A stretch of DNA of 33,304 bases from Pseudomonadota bacterium. Lineage in GTDB: Bacteria > Pseudomonadota > Gammaproteobacteria > Burkholderiales > Usitatibacteraceae. Below the pieces are notes generated by a model. The model was not told the origin of the DNA, made no database searches, and was given only the letters and a program-made list of their open reading frames with translations. The stretch covers positions 1 to 33,304 of the forward strand of contig JAKOWJ010000188.1 of the NCBI GenBank assembly GCA_029781595.1. The letters are read 5' to 3'. This document shows, in pieces, positions 21,299 through 29,600 of the stretch. The position numbers and the translations under genes were made by a program. Numbering within the stretch: the first letter of the stretch is position 1; each line of letters starts with the position of its first letter.

Positions 21299-22929
21299 CG
21301 CCCGCGGCCGTCGCCCCGGGCGGCCTGGTCGACCGCGCCGCCGACGACCGCGCCGCCGCCGCGGCCGTCACCTCTGACGTGGCATGGCGCACGCTGCTCA
21401 TCTTCTCCGCCTACCGCGTCGTGCTGGCGCTGGGCCTGGCGGCCGCCTACACCTTCCTCAACCCGATCTTCCAGCTCGGCATCCAGCAGCCGCAGCTCGC
21501 CGTCACCACGCTCGTCGCCTACTGCGTGATCTCCGTGCTGCTCGTGGTGCCGGCGCTGCTTCGCGAGCCGGGCATCGCGCTGCAGGTCTCGGCCGCGGTG
21601 CTGGCCGACACGCTCGCGATCGTCGTGCTGATGCACACGAGCGGCGGCATCCGCTCCGGCCTGGGCGTCTCGCTCCTCATCTCGCTCGCGGCCGCCGGCC
21701 TCATCACGCGCGGGCGCCTGGCCTTCTTCCACGCGGCGGTGGCCGCCATCGCCGTGCTGGTCGAGCAGGCCTTCCAACTCTGGCGGTTCGATGCGCCGGC
21801 GAGCGACTTCGTGCAGTCGGGCCTCACCAGCATGGCCCTCTTCGCCACGGCGGGCCTGGGCTGGACCCTCGCGCGCTACGCGAGCACCAGCGAGACCATC
21901 GCCCGCCAGCGCACCATCGACCTGGCCAACCTCTCGCAGATCAACGAGCTGGTCATCCGCGACATGCAGGACGGCCTGCTGGTGGTGGACCCGGAGGGCA
22001 GCATCCGCCAGACCAACCCGCGCATCGCGCAGATGCTGGGCCCCCTGCCCGCGGGGCGGCGGCGCACGGCGCTGGCCGACTACTCGCCGGAGGTGGCGCG
22101 CATGCTGGAGGCCTGGCGGCGGGGCAACGCGCCGGCCACGCACCCGTTCCGCAGCCCGCGCTCGGGGCTGGAGCTCTCCGCGAGCTTCGTGGCCATCGGC
22201 ACGGGCGAGCCGCCGCCCGCGGTGGTCTTCATCGAGGACGTGGGGCGCCAGCGGGCGCAGGCCCAGCAGATGAAGCTCGTGGCCCTGGGGCGCCTCACGG
22301 CCTCCATCGCGCACGAGATCCGCAACCCGCTCTCGTCCATCAACCACGCGGCCGAGCTCCTCTCCGAGACCGAGCACGCCGAGGCCGGCGACGAGCGCCT
22401 CCTCGCCATCATCCGCGACAACGTGCACCGCCTGGACCGCATCGTGCAGGAGGTGCTCTACCTCAACCGGCGCGACCGCGCCCAGCCCGAGACGCTGGAC
22501 GCCGCCGACTTCCTCGGGCAGTTCGCGGCCGACTTCCGCGTGACGGAGAAGGTGTCCGAGGGCGGCATCGCCCTCGAGCCGTGCGAGGGCCGGCGCATCG
22601 TGTTCGACCGCCAGCACCTGCACCAGGTGCTGTGGAACCTGGTGCGCAACGCCTGGCGCCACGGCCGCAAGGCGCCGGGGTCGGTGCGCGTCACGCTCGC
22701 GCCGGCCGAGACCGCGGGGATGCTCGCGCTCGAGGTCGCCGACGACGGCCCCGGCGTGGCGGCCAACCTCCAGCCGCACCTCTTCGAGCCGTTCTTCACC
22801 ACGGAGTCGCAGGGCACGGGGCTGGGCCTGTACATCGCGCGCGAGCTCTGCGAGGTGAACGGCGCGCGCATCGAGTACTGCGAGGGCGGCCCCGGCTGCC
22901 GCTTCCGCATCACCCTGAAAGGCGCCTGA
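21295..22929 (+). CDS. pilS: Sensor histidine kinase PilS
   Basis: 544 aa. Six hydrophobic segments (about residues 33-193) form the PilS-type membrane sensor. A PAS domain (about 213-320, DMQDGLLVVDPEGSIRQTN) follows, then HisKA with H340 (ASIAHEIRNPLSSINHA) and an HATPase domain with LWNLVRNAWRHG, ADDGPGV and GTGLGLYIARELCEVNGA. In Pseudomonas, PilS senses pilin in the membrane and phosphorylates PilR to control pilA. The stop overlaps the pilR start (TGATG). The pilA target is not in this window. Confidence 0.94.
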   Translation: MTPAAVAPGGLVDRAADDRAAAAAVTSDVAWRTLLIFSAYRVVLALGLAAAYTFLNPIFQLGIQQPQLAVTTLVAYCVISVLLVVPALLREPGIALQVSAAVLADTLAIVVLMHTSGGIRSGLGVSLLISLAAAGLITRGRLAFFHAAVAAIAVLVEQAFQLWRFDAPASDFVQSGLTSMALFATAGLGWTLARYASTSETIARQRTIDLANLSQINELVIRDMQDGLLVVDPEGSIRQTNPRIAQMLGPLPAGRRRTALADYSPEVARMLEAWRRGNAPATHPFRSPRSGLELSASFVAIGTGEPPPAVVFIEDVGRQRAQAQQMKLVALGRLTASIAHEIRNPLSSINHAAELLSETEHAEAGDERLLAIIRDNVHRLDRIVQEVLYLNRRDRAQPETLDAADFLGQFAADFRVTEKVSEGGIALEPCEGRRIVFDRQHLHQVLWNLVRNAWRHGRKAPGSVRVTLAPAETAGMLALEVADDGPGVAANLQPHLFEPFFTTESQGTGLGLYIARELCEVNGARIEYCEGGPGCRFRITLKGA

Positions 22930-24299
22930 TGGCCAACAAGACCGTCCTCGTCGTGGACGACGAGAAGGACATCCGCGAGCTGCTCGTGGTGACGCTCGCG
23001 CGCATGGGCATCGACGCAGACACCGCCGCGAGCGTGGCCGAGGCCAAGGCGGCGCTCGAGCAGCGCGCCTACGACCTCGCGCTCACCGACATGCGCCTGC
23101 CGGACGGCGAGGGCCTGGACGTGCTGCGCCACATCGCCGAGCACTTCGGCAACACGCCCGTGGCCGTCATCACGGCCTACGGCTCCACCGAGAACGCGGT
23201 GGCCGCGCTCAAGGCCGGCGCCTTCGACTACCTCTCCAAGCCCATCAAGCTCGACCAGCTGCGCCCGCTGGTGATGAGCGCATTGAAGCTCCCGCGCCAC
23301 CCGCAGTCCCGGCGCGCCTCCGTGGGCGAGACGCCGCAGCCGGGCACGCCGCGGCTCATCGGCGAATCCGCGCCCATCCAGCGCGCCCGCGAGATGATCG
23401 GGCGCCTGGCGCGCTCGCAGGCGCCCGTCTACATCACGGGCGAGTCGGGCACGGGCAAGGAGGTGGCCGCGCGCCTCATCCACGCCGGCTCGGGCCGCGC
23501 CGACGCGCCCTTCGTGGCCGTGAACTGCGGCGCCATCCCCGAGAACCTCATGGAGAGCGAGTTCTTCGGCTACCGCAAGGGCGCCTTCACCGGCGCGGAG
23601 TCCGACCGCCCCGGCTACCTGCACGCCGCGCAGAAGGGCACGCTCTTCCTGGACGAGGTGGGGGACCTGCCGCTCGCCATGCAGGTGAAGCTGCTTCGCG
23701 TGATCCAGGAGAAGAAGTTCCGGCGCCTGGGCGACACCGTCGAGGAGACCATCGACCTGCGCATCATCTCCGCCACGCACCGCTCGCTGGCCGAGCAGGT
23801 GGAGGCCGGGCAGTTCCGCCAGGACCTCTTCTACCGCCTCAACGTGATCGAGATGAAGATGCCCAGCCTTCGCGAGATCCCGGAGGACGTCCCGCTCATG
23901 GTCGCGCAGGTGGTCGAGCGCCTGGCGCGGCAGACCGGCGGCGAGCCGCCCACCGTCACCGAGGAGGCGCTGCTCGCCCTGCGCCGCTACGACTTCCCGG
24001 GCAACGTGCGCGAGCTGGAGAACATCCTCGAGCGCGCCATGGCCCTGTGCACCGACAACGCCATCCGCGAGGGCGACCTGTACCTCACCCAGGCCTCCCC
24101 CAAGGAGAAGGCCGTGGCCCTGGACGGCGCGCTGGGCACGCGCGGCCTGCCGCTGCACGACTTCCTGGACCAGGTGGAGCGCGAGGCCATCCAGAAGGCC
24201 CTCGAGGCCACGCGCTTCAACAAGACCGCGGCCGCCAAGCTCCTGGGCATCACCTTCCGGAGCCTTCGCTACCGCCTCGACCGCCTCGGCATCGACTGA
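22929..24299 (+). CDS. pilR: Sigma-54-dependent type IV pilus regulator PilR
   Basis: 456 aa NtrC-family activator. Receiver with D10-D11, phosphoacceptor D54 (LTDMRLPDG) and K104 (YLSKPIK). AAA+ domain with Walker A GESGTGKE 171-178, GAFTGA 218-223 and Walker B GTLFLDEV 237-244. The Fis-type helix-turn-helix at the C-terminus (FNKTAAAKLLGITFRSLRYRLDRLGI) has the RSLRYRL recognition helix characteristic of PilR. The first ATG overlaps the pilS stop and is the only start that leaves the receiver intact. It is the second sigma-54 activator in the window, about 21 kb from the one at 445-1848. Confidence 0.95.
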   Translation: MANKTVLVVDDEKDIRELLVVTLARMGIDADTAASVAEAKAALEQRAYDLALTDMRLPDGEGLDVLRHIAEHFGNTPVAVITAYGSTENAVAALKAGAFDYLSKPIKLDQLRPLVMSALKLPRHPQSRRASVGETPQPGTPRLIGESAPIQRAREMIGRLARSQAPVYITGESGTGKEVAARLIHAGSGRADAPFVAVNCGAIPENLMESEFFGYRKGAFTGAESDRPGYLHAAQKGTLFLDEVGDLPLAMQVKLLRVIQEKKFRRLGDTVEETIDLRIISATHRSLAEQVEAGQFRQDLFYRLNVIEMKMPSLREIPEDVPLMVAQVVERLARQTGGEPPTVTEEALLALRRYDFPGNVRELENILERAMALCTDNAIREGDLYLTQASPKEKAVALDGALGTRGLPLHDFLDQVEREAIQKALEATRFNKTAAAKLLGITFRSLRYRLDRLGID

Positions 24300-24318
24300 G
24301 CCGCCGGGAGGCACCGCC

Positions 24319-24684
24319 ATGCCCATCTTCGACATCGAGATCGCCACCCGGCACGGGGAGGCCGTGCCCCCCACGCTCGCCGCCGACCTCGCCGACGCCC
24401 TGGGCGCCGTGCTCGACGCGGCGCCCGGCAAGGTCTGGGTGCGCCTGCGCACGCTCGCCCCCGGCGCCTACGCCGAGAACGAATCCGGCGGCGACACGCC
24501 CTTCCCGGTGTTCGTCACCCTCACCGCCAGCGCGCCGCCCGAGGGCGAGCACCTCGAGCACGTGGCGCGGCAGGTGACGGAGGCGGTGGCCCACCTCGCG
24601 GACCGCCCGCCCGGGAACGTGCACGTGCTCGTCCAGCCCGCCGCGCGCGGGCGCATCGCCTTCGGCGGAAAGCTCGTGCGGTGA
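24319..24684 (+). CDS. Tautomerase-superfamily protein
   Basis: 121 aa. It begins MPIFDIEIATRHG, and Pro2, which becomes the N-terminal residue after Met removal, is the catalytic base of tautomerases (4-oxalocrotonate tautomerase, CHMI and MIF families). The length matches the double-domain (MIF/CHMI-size) members rather than the 60-residue 4-OT type. A GGGAGG ribosome site precedes the ATG. The stop overlaps the GTG start of the GNAT gene (GTGA). No substrate can be assigned; the link to the pil genes is probably only positional. Confidence 0.75.
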   Translation: MPIFDIEIATRHGEAVPPTLAADLADALGAVLDAAPGKVWVRLRTLAPGAYAENESGGDTPFPVFVTLTASAPPEGEHLEHVARQVTEAVAHLADRPPGNVHVLVQPAARGRIAFGGKLVR

Positions 24685-25202
24685 GCGCGCGCATCCGCGT
24701 CGTCAACCTCGACCAGTTCGCCGAGGTGCTGCCGGGGCTGGCGGCGCTGCTCGTCGACGCCGTGGACTCGGGCGCCTCCGTCGGCTTCTGGGCCCCTCTC
24801 GCGAACAACGATGCGCTGCTCTACTGGCGCGAGGTGCTGCAGGGCATGGTGCACGAGGACATCGTGCTCATCGTCGCGCAGGACGGCCGCGAGGTGGTCG
24901 GCAGCGTGCAGCTGCGCCTGAGCCGGCGCCAGAACGGCAAGCACCGCGCCGAGGTGCAGAAGCTCATGGTGCACACCTCCCGCCGCGGCCACGGCCTGGG
25001 GCGCGCGCTCCTGTCCGCCGTGCACGTGGAAGCCACCTACCGCGGACGGCGCCTGCTGGTCCTCGACACGCGCACCGGCGACACCGGCGAGAAGCTCTAC
25101 GAATCCATGGGCTACACCCGCGCCGCGCAGATCCCCAACTACACCGTGGAGCCCGACGGCTCCACCCACGGCACGACCTTCTTCTACCACGTGCTGCCCT
25201 GA
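24681..25202 (+). CDS. GNAT-family N-acetyltransferase
   Basis: 173 aa with a GTG start at 24681 overlapping the previous stop. The acetyl-CoA pyrophosphate-binding motif A is clear: VQKLMVHTSRRGHGLGRALLSAV, with RRGHGLG as the R/QxxGxG/A loop. The following strand LLVLDTRTGDTGEKLYESMGYTRA is motif B, with the conserved YESxGY. The C-terminal GTTFFYHVLP strand is usual for amino- or antibiotic-modifying members of this group. The acceptor substrate is unknown. The gene is coupled to the tautomerase gene and followed directly by a long repeat-rich non-coding region. Confidence 0.88.
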   Translation: MSARIRVVNLDQFAEVLPGLAALLVDAVDSGASVGFWAPLANNDALLYWREVLQGMVHEDIVLIVAQDGREVVGSVQLRLSRRQNGKHRAEVQKLMVHTSRRGHGLGRALLSAVHVEATYRGRRLLVLDTRTGDTGEKLYESMGYTRAAQIPNYTVEPDGSTHGTTFFYHVLP

Positions 25203-25224
25203 GCATCCGCGCGGACCGCCCGTG

Positions 25225-25400
25225 CCGATGCCGACGCCGACGCCGCTCGAACTTGAATCCCGTCGTGGCGAAGGTCAGGTCGGACCGATGCCGACACCGC
25301 TCGAACTTGAATCCCGTCGCGGTGAAGGTCCGATCGGACCGATGCCAACACCGCTCGCACTTGAATCCCACGCCGGCCAAGGTCCGATCGGACCGATGCC
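25225..25400. repeat. 54-base tandem repeat (3 copies and flanking part-copies)
   Basis: The anchor CCGCTCGAACTTGAATCCC starts at 25243, 25297 and, with one change, 25351, giving an exact 54-base period. Units 2 and 3 contain the perfect palindrome GGTCCGATCGGACC. Because 54 is divisible by 3, several frames stay open and encode an 18-residue repeat (PMPTPLELESRRGEGPIG), which is probably an artefact of the periodicity. Confidence 0.9.
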
Positions 25401-25406
25401 GCCAAA

Positions 25407-25557
25407 GGGCCGGGCGGTTCTCATTTTTTTCGGTTTTCGGCCAGATTGATTTGCGTCGGGCGTCACGGCTCGAACCTATGTCGAGGAGGTGCCGGAGTCG
25501 ACGCCAGCAGCAATTTGACCTGGCCGAAAACCGAAAAAAAAGAGAACCACCCGGCCC
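25407..25557. repeat. Long near-perfect inverted repeat, 38-base arms with 75-base loop
   Basis: Arms 25407-25444 and 25520-25557 match at 36 of 38 positions. Each carries GGGCCGGG, GGTTCTC, a run of 7-8 T (A on the other arm) and CGGTTTTCGGCCAG. Weaker pairing continues into the loop. No flanking target-site duplication was found. It may be a MITE-like element, a processed hairpin RNA or a two-way transcription stop. Confidence 0.88.
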
Positions 25558-25562
25558 CTGTC

Positions 25563-25629
25563 GCCCGTAGCCGCATTACCTCGCGCAGCGAACAAGCAGT
25601 GCCCGTAGCCGCATTACCTCGCGCAGCGA
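25563..25629. repeat. 29-base direct repeat, two copies
   Basis: The segment beginning GCCCGTAGCCGCATTACC and ending GCGCAGCGA occurs at 25563-25591 and 25601-25629 without mismatch, a period of 38 bases. The 9-base spacer is too short for a CRISPR spacer. Confidence 0.9.
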
Positions 25630-25702
25630 GAATCCCGTGCTCGATGCCCCATCGCCTCGCGTATCGACGCCGAAGCGCGCGATTGCGTAGGATGCCCACT
25701 CG

Positions 25703-26281
25703 ATGAGCCTCGACCCCGACGCCCCCGCCGAGCCCGCGCCGCGCTTCCTGCTGGACATCGCGGGAATGTGCTCGGGCGCGCGGTGGATCCCCTCGCCGCA
25801 CCACGACGAGCGGCCGGAGGAGGCGCGCGTGGAGCTGGTGGTGATCCACGCCATCTCGCTGCCGCCGGGCGAGTTCGGGGGCGAGGCGATCACGGATCTC
25901 TTCCTGGGTCGTCTTCGCACCGACGCGCACCCGTACTTCGCGCAACTGGCGGGCGTTCGGGTGTCGGCGCACTTCCTCGTGCGGCGCACGGGGGAGGTGA
26001 TCCAGTACGTGCCGTGCGAGCTGCGGGCCTGGCACGCGGGTGCCTCGTGCTGGAGGGGGCGCGAACGCTGCAACGATTTCTCGGTGGGCATCGAGCTGGA
26101 GGGCACGGACGATGCGCCGTTCACCGAGGCGCAGTACGAGTCGCTGGGCGGGCTCGCGCAGGCCCTGCGGGAGCGCTACGGGGAGCTCGACTACGCGGGG
26201 CACTCGGACATCGCGCCGGGCCGCAAGACCGACCCCGGCCCCGGGTTCGACTGGGCCCGGCTGCAGGCCGCCCTGGCCTGA
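25703..26281 (+). CDS. ampD: 1,6-anhydro-N-acetylmuramyl-L-alanine amidase AmpD
   Basis: 192 aa zinc amidase of the cytoplasmic muropeptide recycling pathway; it cuts the lactyl-peptide bond of imported anhydro-muropeptides. Zinc-binding and active-site segments of the amidase_2 fold are present: VVIHAISLPPGEFGG, HFLVRRTGEVIQYVP, RAWHAGASCWRGRERCNDFSVGIELEG and GHSDIAPGRKTDPGPGFDW, the last two closely matching E. coli AmpD. The start PRFLLDIAGMCSGARWIPSPHHDERP also aligns with AmpD. It has no signal peptide, as expected. No AmpR or beta-lactamase gene is adjacent. There is no clear ribosome site, and a -10-like TAGGAT lies 10 bases before the ATG. Confidence 0.95.
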   Translation: MSLDPDAPAEPAPRFLLDIAGMCSGARWIPSPHHDERPEEARVELVVIHAISLPPGEFGGEAITDLFLGRLRTDAHPYFAQLAGVRVSAHFLVRRTGEVIQYVPCELRAWHAGASCWRGRERCNDFSVGIELEGTDDAPFTEAQYESLGGLAQALRERYGELDYAGHSDIAPGRKTDPGPGFDWARLQAALA

Positions 26282-26403
26282 GAGATACCCCCTGGGGTCC
26301 TCGCGGCGGCGGCGGGCCCGCCTCGCCATATTGCTCAAGTTTTACGCAGCAATCGTCTTCAAGCGGCTGATTTCCCGCACGAAAAAAATGTCTTCGCGAG
26401 CGC

Positions 26404-26432
26404 TTGCGCCCCCGGGAGACCTTTACTAGACT
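26404..26432 (+). promoter_or_regulatory. Probable sigma-70 promoter of nrdA
   Basis: TTGCGC (26404-26409) and TAGACT (26427-26432) are separated by exactly 17 bases. The -10 overlaps the first NrdR-box-like element, as expected for repression. The leader to the ATG at 26638 would be about 200 bases. Confidence 0.55.
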
Positions 26433-26470
26433 TTGTGGCCACGCTCGCGTCGACTCACAACATCTTGTGG
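26423..26470 (+). promoter_or_regulatory. Pair of NrdR-box-like elements
   Basis: TTACTAGACTTTGTGG (26423-26438) and TCACAACATCTTGTGG (26455-26470) each match most of the NrdR consensus ACACWATATWTTGTGT. Their TTGTG halves are 32 bases apart, about three helical turns, the usual NrdR spacing. NrdR represses ribonucleotide reductase genes when dATP is abundant. Confidence 0.65.
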
Positions 26471-26488
26471 GTTCCCCGGTGGGCAAGC

Positions 26489-26574
26489 TGTGCACAACCC
26501 CGGGGAAGGATCCGGGTTATTCACATACAAATCAGCGCCTTGGGTCCAGCCCGGGGTTGCCGCTTTTTTCCACA
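26489..26574. promoter_or_regulatory. DnaA-box cluster upstream of nrdA
   Basis: A perfect TTATTCACA lies at 26517-26525. One-mismatch boxes are TTGTGCACA on the minus strand (26489-26497) and TTTTCCACA (26566-26574). DnaA regulates nrdAB in E. coli, so these probably tie dNTP supply to replication. Confidence 0.6.
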
Positions 26575-26637
26575 AACCGCCGGCGGCGTCACAAGCGGCC
26601 CGCCGGCCCCAAAACAGCTTCCAAAAAGGAGAGGACC

Positions 26638-29600
26638 ATGCGCTTGGCTTCCGACATCGATCCCGCGGCGCCCCTGCCCAACCCGGTTCCCGGCGAGGAG
26701 GGCGCCTCCCCCGAGCGGTACGCGGACTACAAGGTGATCCGCCGCAACGGGGCCGTGGTGGGGTTCGAGCCGGACAAGATCGCGGTGGCGGTCACCAAGG
26801 CGTTCCTCGCCGTGGCGGGCGGCACCGCGGCGGCCAGCGCGGGCGTGCGCGAGAAGGTGCACGGCGTCACGCAGGCCGTGGTGAACGCGCTCGTGCGCCG
26901 CCACCCGCAGGGCGGCACCTACCACATCGAGGACATCCAGGACCAGGTGGAGCTCGCCCTCATGCGCGCGGGCGAGCACCAGGTGGCGCGCTCCTACGTG
27001 CTGTACCGCGAGGAGCGGGCCCGCGAGCGCGCCAAGCGCGCGCAGGAGGCCGCGGAGGCCCGCCAGCCGAAGCTGCACGTGCTGGTGAACGGCGCCAAGG
27101 TGCCGCTCGACCTCGCCGCGCTCGAATCGCTCATCGCCTCGGCCTGCCAGGGGCTGGGCGAGGACGTGGAGCCCAAGAGGATCCTGGACGCGACCCTGCG
27201 CGACCTCTACGACGGCGTGCCGCTGGACGAGGTGCACAAGTGCGCCATCCTCGCCGCGCGCATGCTGATCGAGTCCGACCCGGCCTACACCTACGTCTCC
27301 GCGCGCCTGCTGCTGCACACGGTGCGCCACGAGGTGCTGGGCGAGGAGGTCGCGCACGAGCAGATGGGCACGCGCTACGCCGAGTACTTCCCGGCCTTCA
27401 TCCACCAGGGCATCAAGGCGCAGCTGCTGGACGAGCGGCTCGGCACCTACGACCTGCAGCGCCTGGGCGCCGCGCTCAAGCCCGAGCGCGACCTCAAGTT
27501 CGACTACCTGGGGCTGCAGACGCTCTACGACCGCTACTTCCTGCACATCCACGACCACCACATCGAGCTGCCGCAGGCCTTCTTCATGCGCGTGGCCATG
27601 GGCCTCGCCATCAACGAGGTGGACCGGGAGGCGCGCGCCATCGCCTTCTACGACGTGCTCTCCACGTTCGACTTCATGTCGTCCACGCCCACGCTCTTCA
27701 ACTCGGGCACGCAGCGCTCGCAGCTCTCCTCGTGCTACCTCACCACGGTGGCCGACGACCTGGACGGCATCTACGAGGCCATCAAGGAGAACGCGCTGCT
27801 CTCCAAGTTCGCCGGCGGCCTGGGCAACGACTGGACGCCGGTGCGCGCGCTCGGCTCCTACATCAAGGGCACGAACGGGAAGTCGCAGGGCGTGGTGCCG
27901 TTCCTCAAGGTGGTGAACGACACCGCCGTGGCCGTGAACCAGTGCTTCGCGCCGGAGACGGGCGTCTACACGGCCGACGGGCTCAAGGCCATCAAGGACG
28001 TGAAGCCCGGCGACCTCGTGCTGGGCAAGAGCGGCACCTACCGCGAGGTCGAGCGCCGCTTCGCCTACAACCAGAAGGACGCGATGGTGGCCGTCAAGGT
28101 CAAGCACGCCATCGACGCGCTCGTGGTCACCAGCGCCCACCCGTTCTACGCCATCCAGGGGGTGCCGAAGGAGCAGTCGAACGCCCGCACGCTCGACTGG
28201 CTGGCCAGGGGCAAGGTGAAGGCCGACTGGGTCGAGGCCGCGCAGCTTCGCGAAGGCGACTACGTCGCGCAGGTGATCCCCACGGAGGTCGTGCACGCCG
28301 CCGGCCTCACGGAGGAGGACGCGCGCTTCTACGGCATCCTCCTGGGCGACGGGCACCTCTCCAAGGACGGCCTGCAGTGGGGCGTGTCGGGCAATCCGGC
28401 CAAGGACGAGCACCTCGCCTTCGCGCGCGCCTACCTCGCCGAGCGGGGCATCCACTTCTGGGAGACCGGGCGCGGCGAGCACTACGCGCAGGTGCACTGG
28501 GCCAGCGGCCGCGGCGTCGTCCGCGACGGCACCACGGGACGCATCGTGGGCGCGGGCGCGGCCACCATGCCCTTCACGCACGAGGATCTGTACGACGAGT
28601 CCGGGAAGAAGCGCATCGCGCGCCGGTTCACGCACCTGCCCCGCGGGCACACGCTGGCGATGATCCGCGGCCTGCTGGAGACGGACGGGGGCGTCTCGCG
28701 CGGCAACGAGATCTACTTCACCAACACGTCCAGGTCCCTGGTGGACGGCCTGCGCTACCAACTGCTGCGGATGGGCGTGCCCACGGCCGGCCAGTACCGC
28801 GAATGGGATACCACGCACGCGGCCACGCGTTCCGACGGTTCCACCACCGAGTTCCGGGGCGTCACCAAGGCGTACGACCTGCGCATCCCCGCCGTCGCCG
28901 AGATCGCCACGCTCGTGGGCTGCAAGCCCATCGCCAAGAGGAACTGGCTGGAGGTCGGCGGCAAGCTCTTCTCGCGCGTGACGCAGGTCACCCCCGTCGA
29001 GACGCGGCCCTTCGTCTTCGACCTGAAGGTGGAGGCGGACGAGTCCTACATGACGGCCGCGGGCCTCGCGCACAACGGCGGCAAGAGGAAGGGCGCGGTG
29101 TGCTGCTACCTCGAGACCTGGCACATGGACATCGAGGAGTTCCTGGAGCTGCGCAAGAACACGGGCGACGACCGCCGGCGCACCCACGACATGAACACCG
29201 CCAACTGGATCCCGGACCTCTTCATGAAGCGGGTGATGGAAGGCGGCGAGTGGACCCTCTTCTCCCCCTCGGACTGCCCGGACCTGCACGACAAGTTCGG
29301 CAAGGCCTTCGAGGAGGCCTACACGCGCTACGAGGACAAGGCCGCGCGCGGCGAGCTCAAGCTCTTCCGCAAGATCCCGGCGCTCACGCTGTGGCGAAAG
29401 ATGCTCTCGATGCTCTTCGAGACGGGCCACCCCTGGATCACCTTCAAGGATCCGTGCAACCTGCGCTCGCCGCAGCAGCACGTGGGCGTGGTGCACTCCT
29501 CGAACCTGTGCACCGAGATCACGCTCAACACCAACGCGAGCGAGATCGCCGTGTGCAACCTGGGCAGCGTGAACCTCGTCGCGCACCTGAAGGACGACGG

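Larger units (their letters stand above)
25203..25702. other. 500-base non-coding region made of three kinds of repeat
   Basis: Between the GNAT and ampD genes I see no credible gene. The region holds a 54-base tandem array (25225-25400), a large inverted repeat (25407-25557) and a 29-base direct repeat pair (25563-25629). The last 70 bases before ampD look unremarkable apart from a weak -10-like TAGGAT at 25688-25693. Confidence 0.8.
26282..26637 (+). promoter_or_regulatory. nrdA upstream region
   Basis: 356 bases between ampD and nrdA. It contains a promoter, two NrdR-box-like elements, DnaA-box matches and, just before the gene, a strong AAAAAGGAGAGGACC ribosome site. I see no gene. The first 60 bases include only a weak ACCCCCTGGGGT dyad that might end ampD transcription. 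Confidence 0.75.

Noticed and set aside
25222..25449. Open frame encoding an 18-residue repeat (PMPTPLELESRRGEGPIG)
   Set aside because: The 54-base period keeps several frames on both strands open, there is no ribosome site, and the last part runs into the inverted repeat arm; more likely a non-coding tandem repeat.
25563..25629. Possible CRISPR array
   Set aside because: Only two repeats with a 9-base spacer and no cas genes; CRISPR spacers are about 30 bases or more.
26489..26574. DnaA boxes as a replication origin
   Set aside because: Only one perfect box, no AT-rich unwinding region, no dnaA, dnaN or gidA neighbours; regulation of nrdA explains them better.
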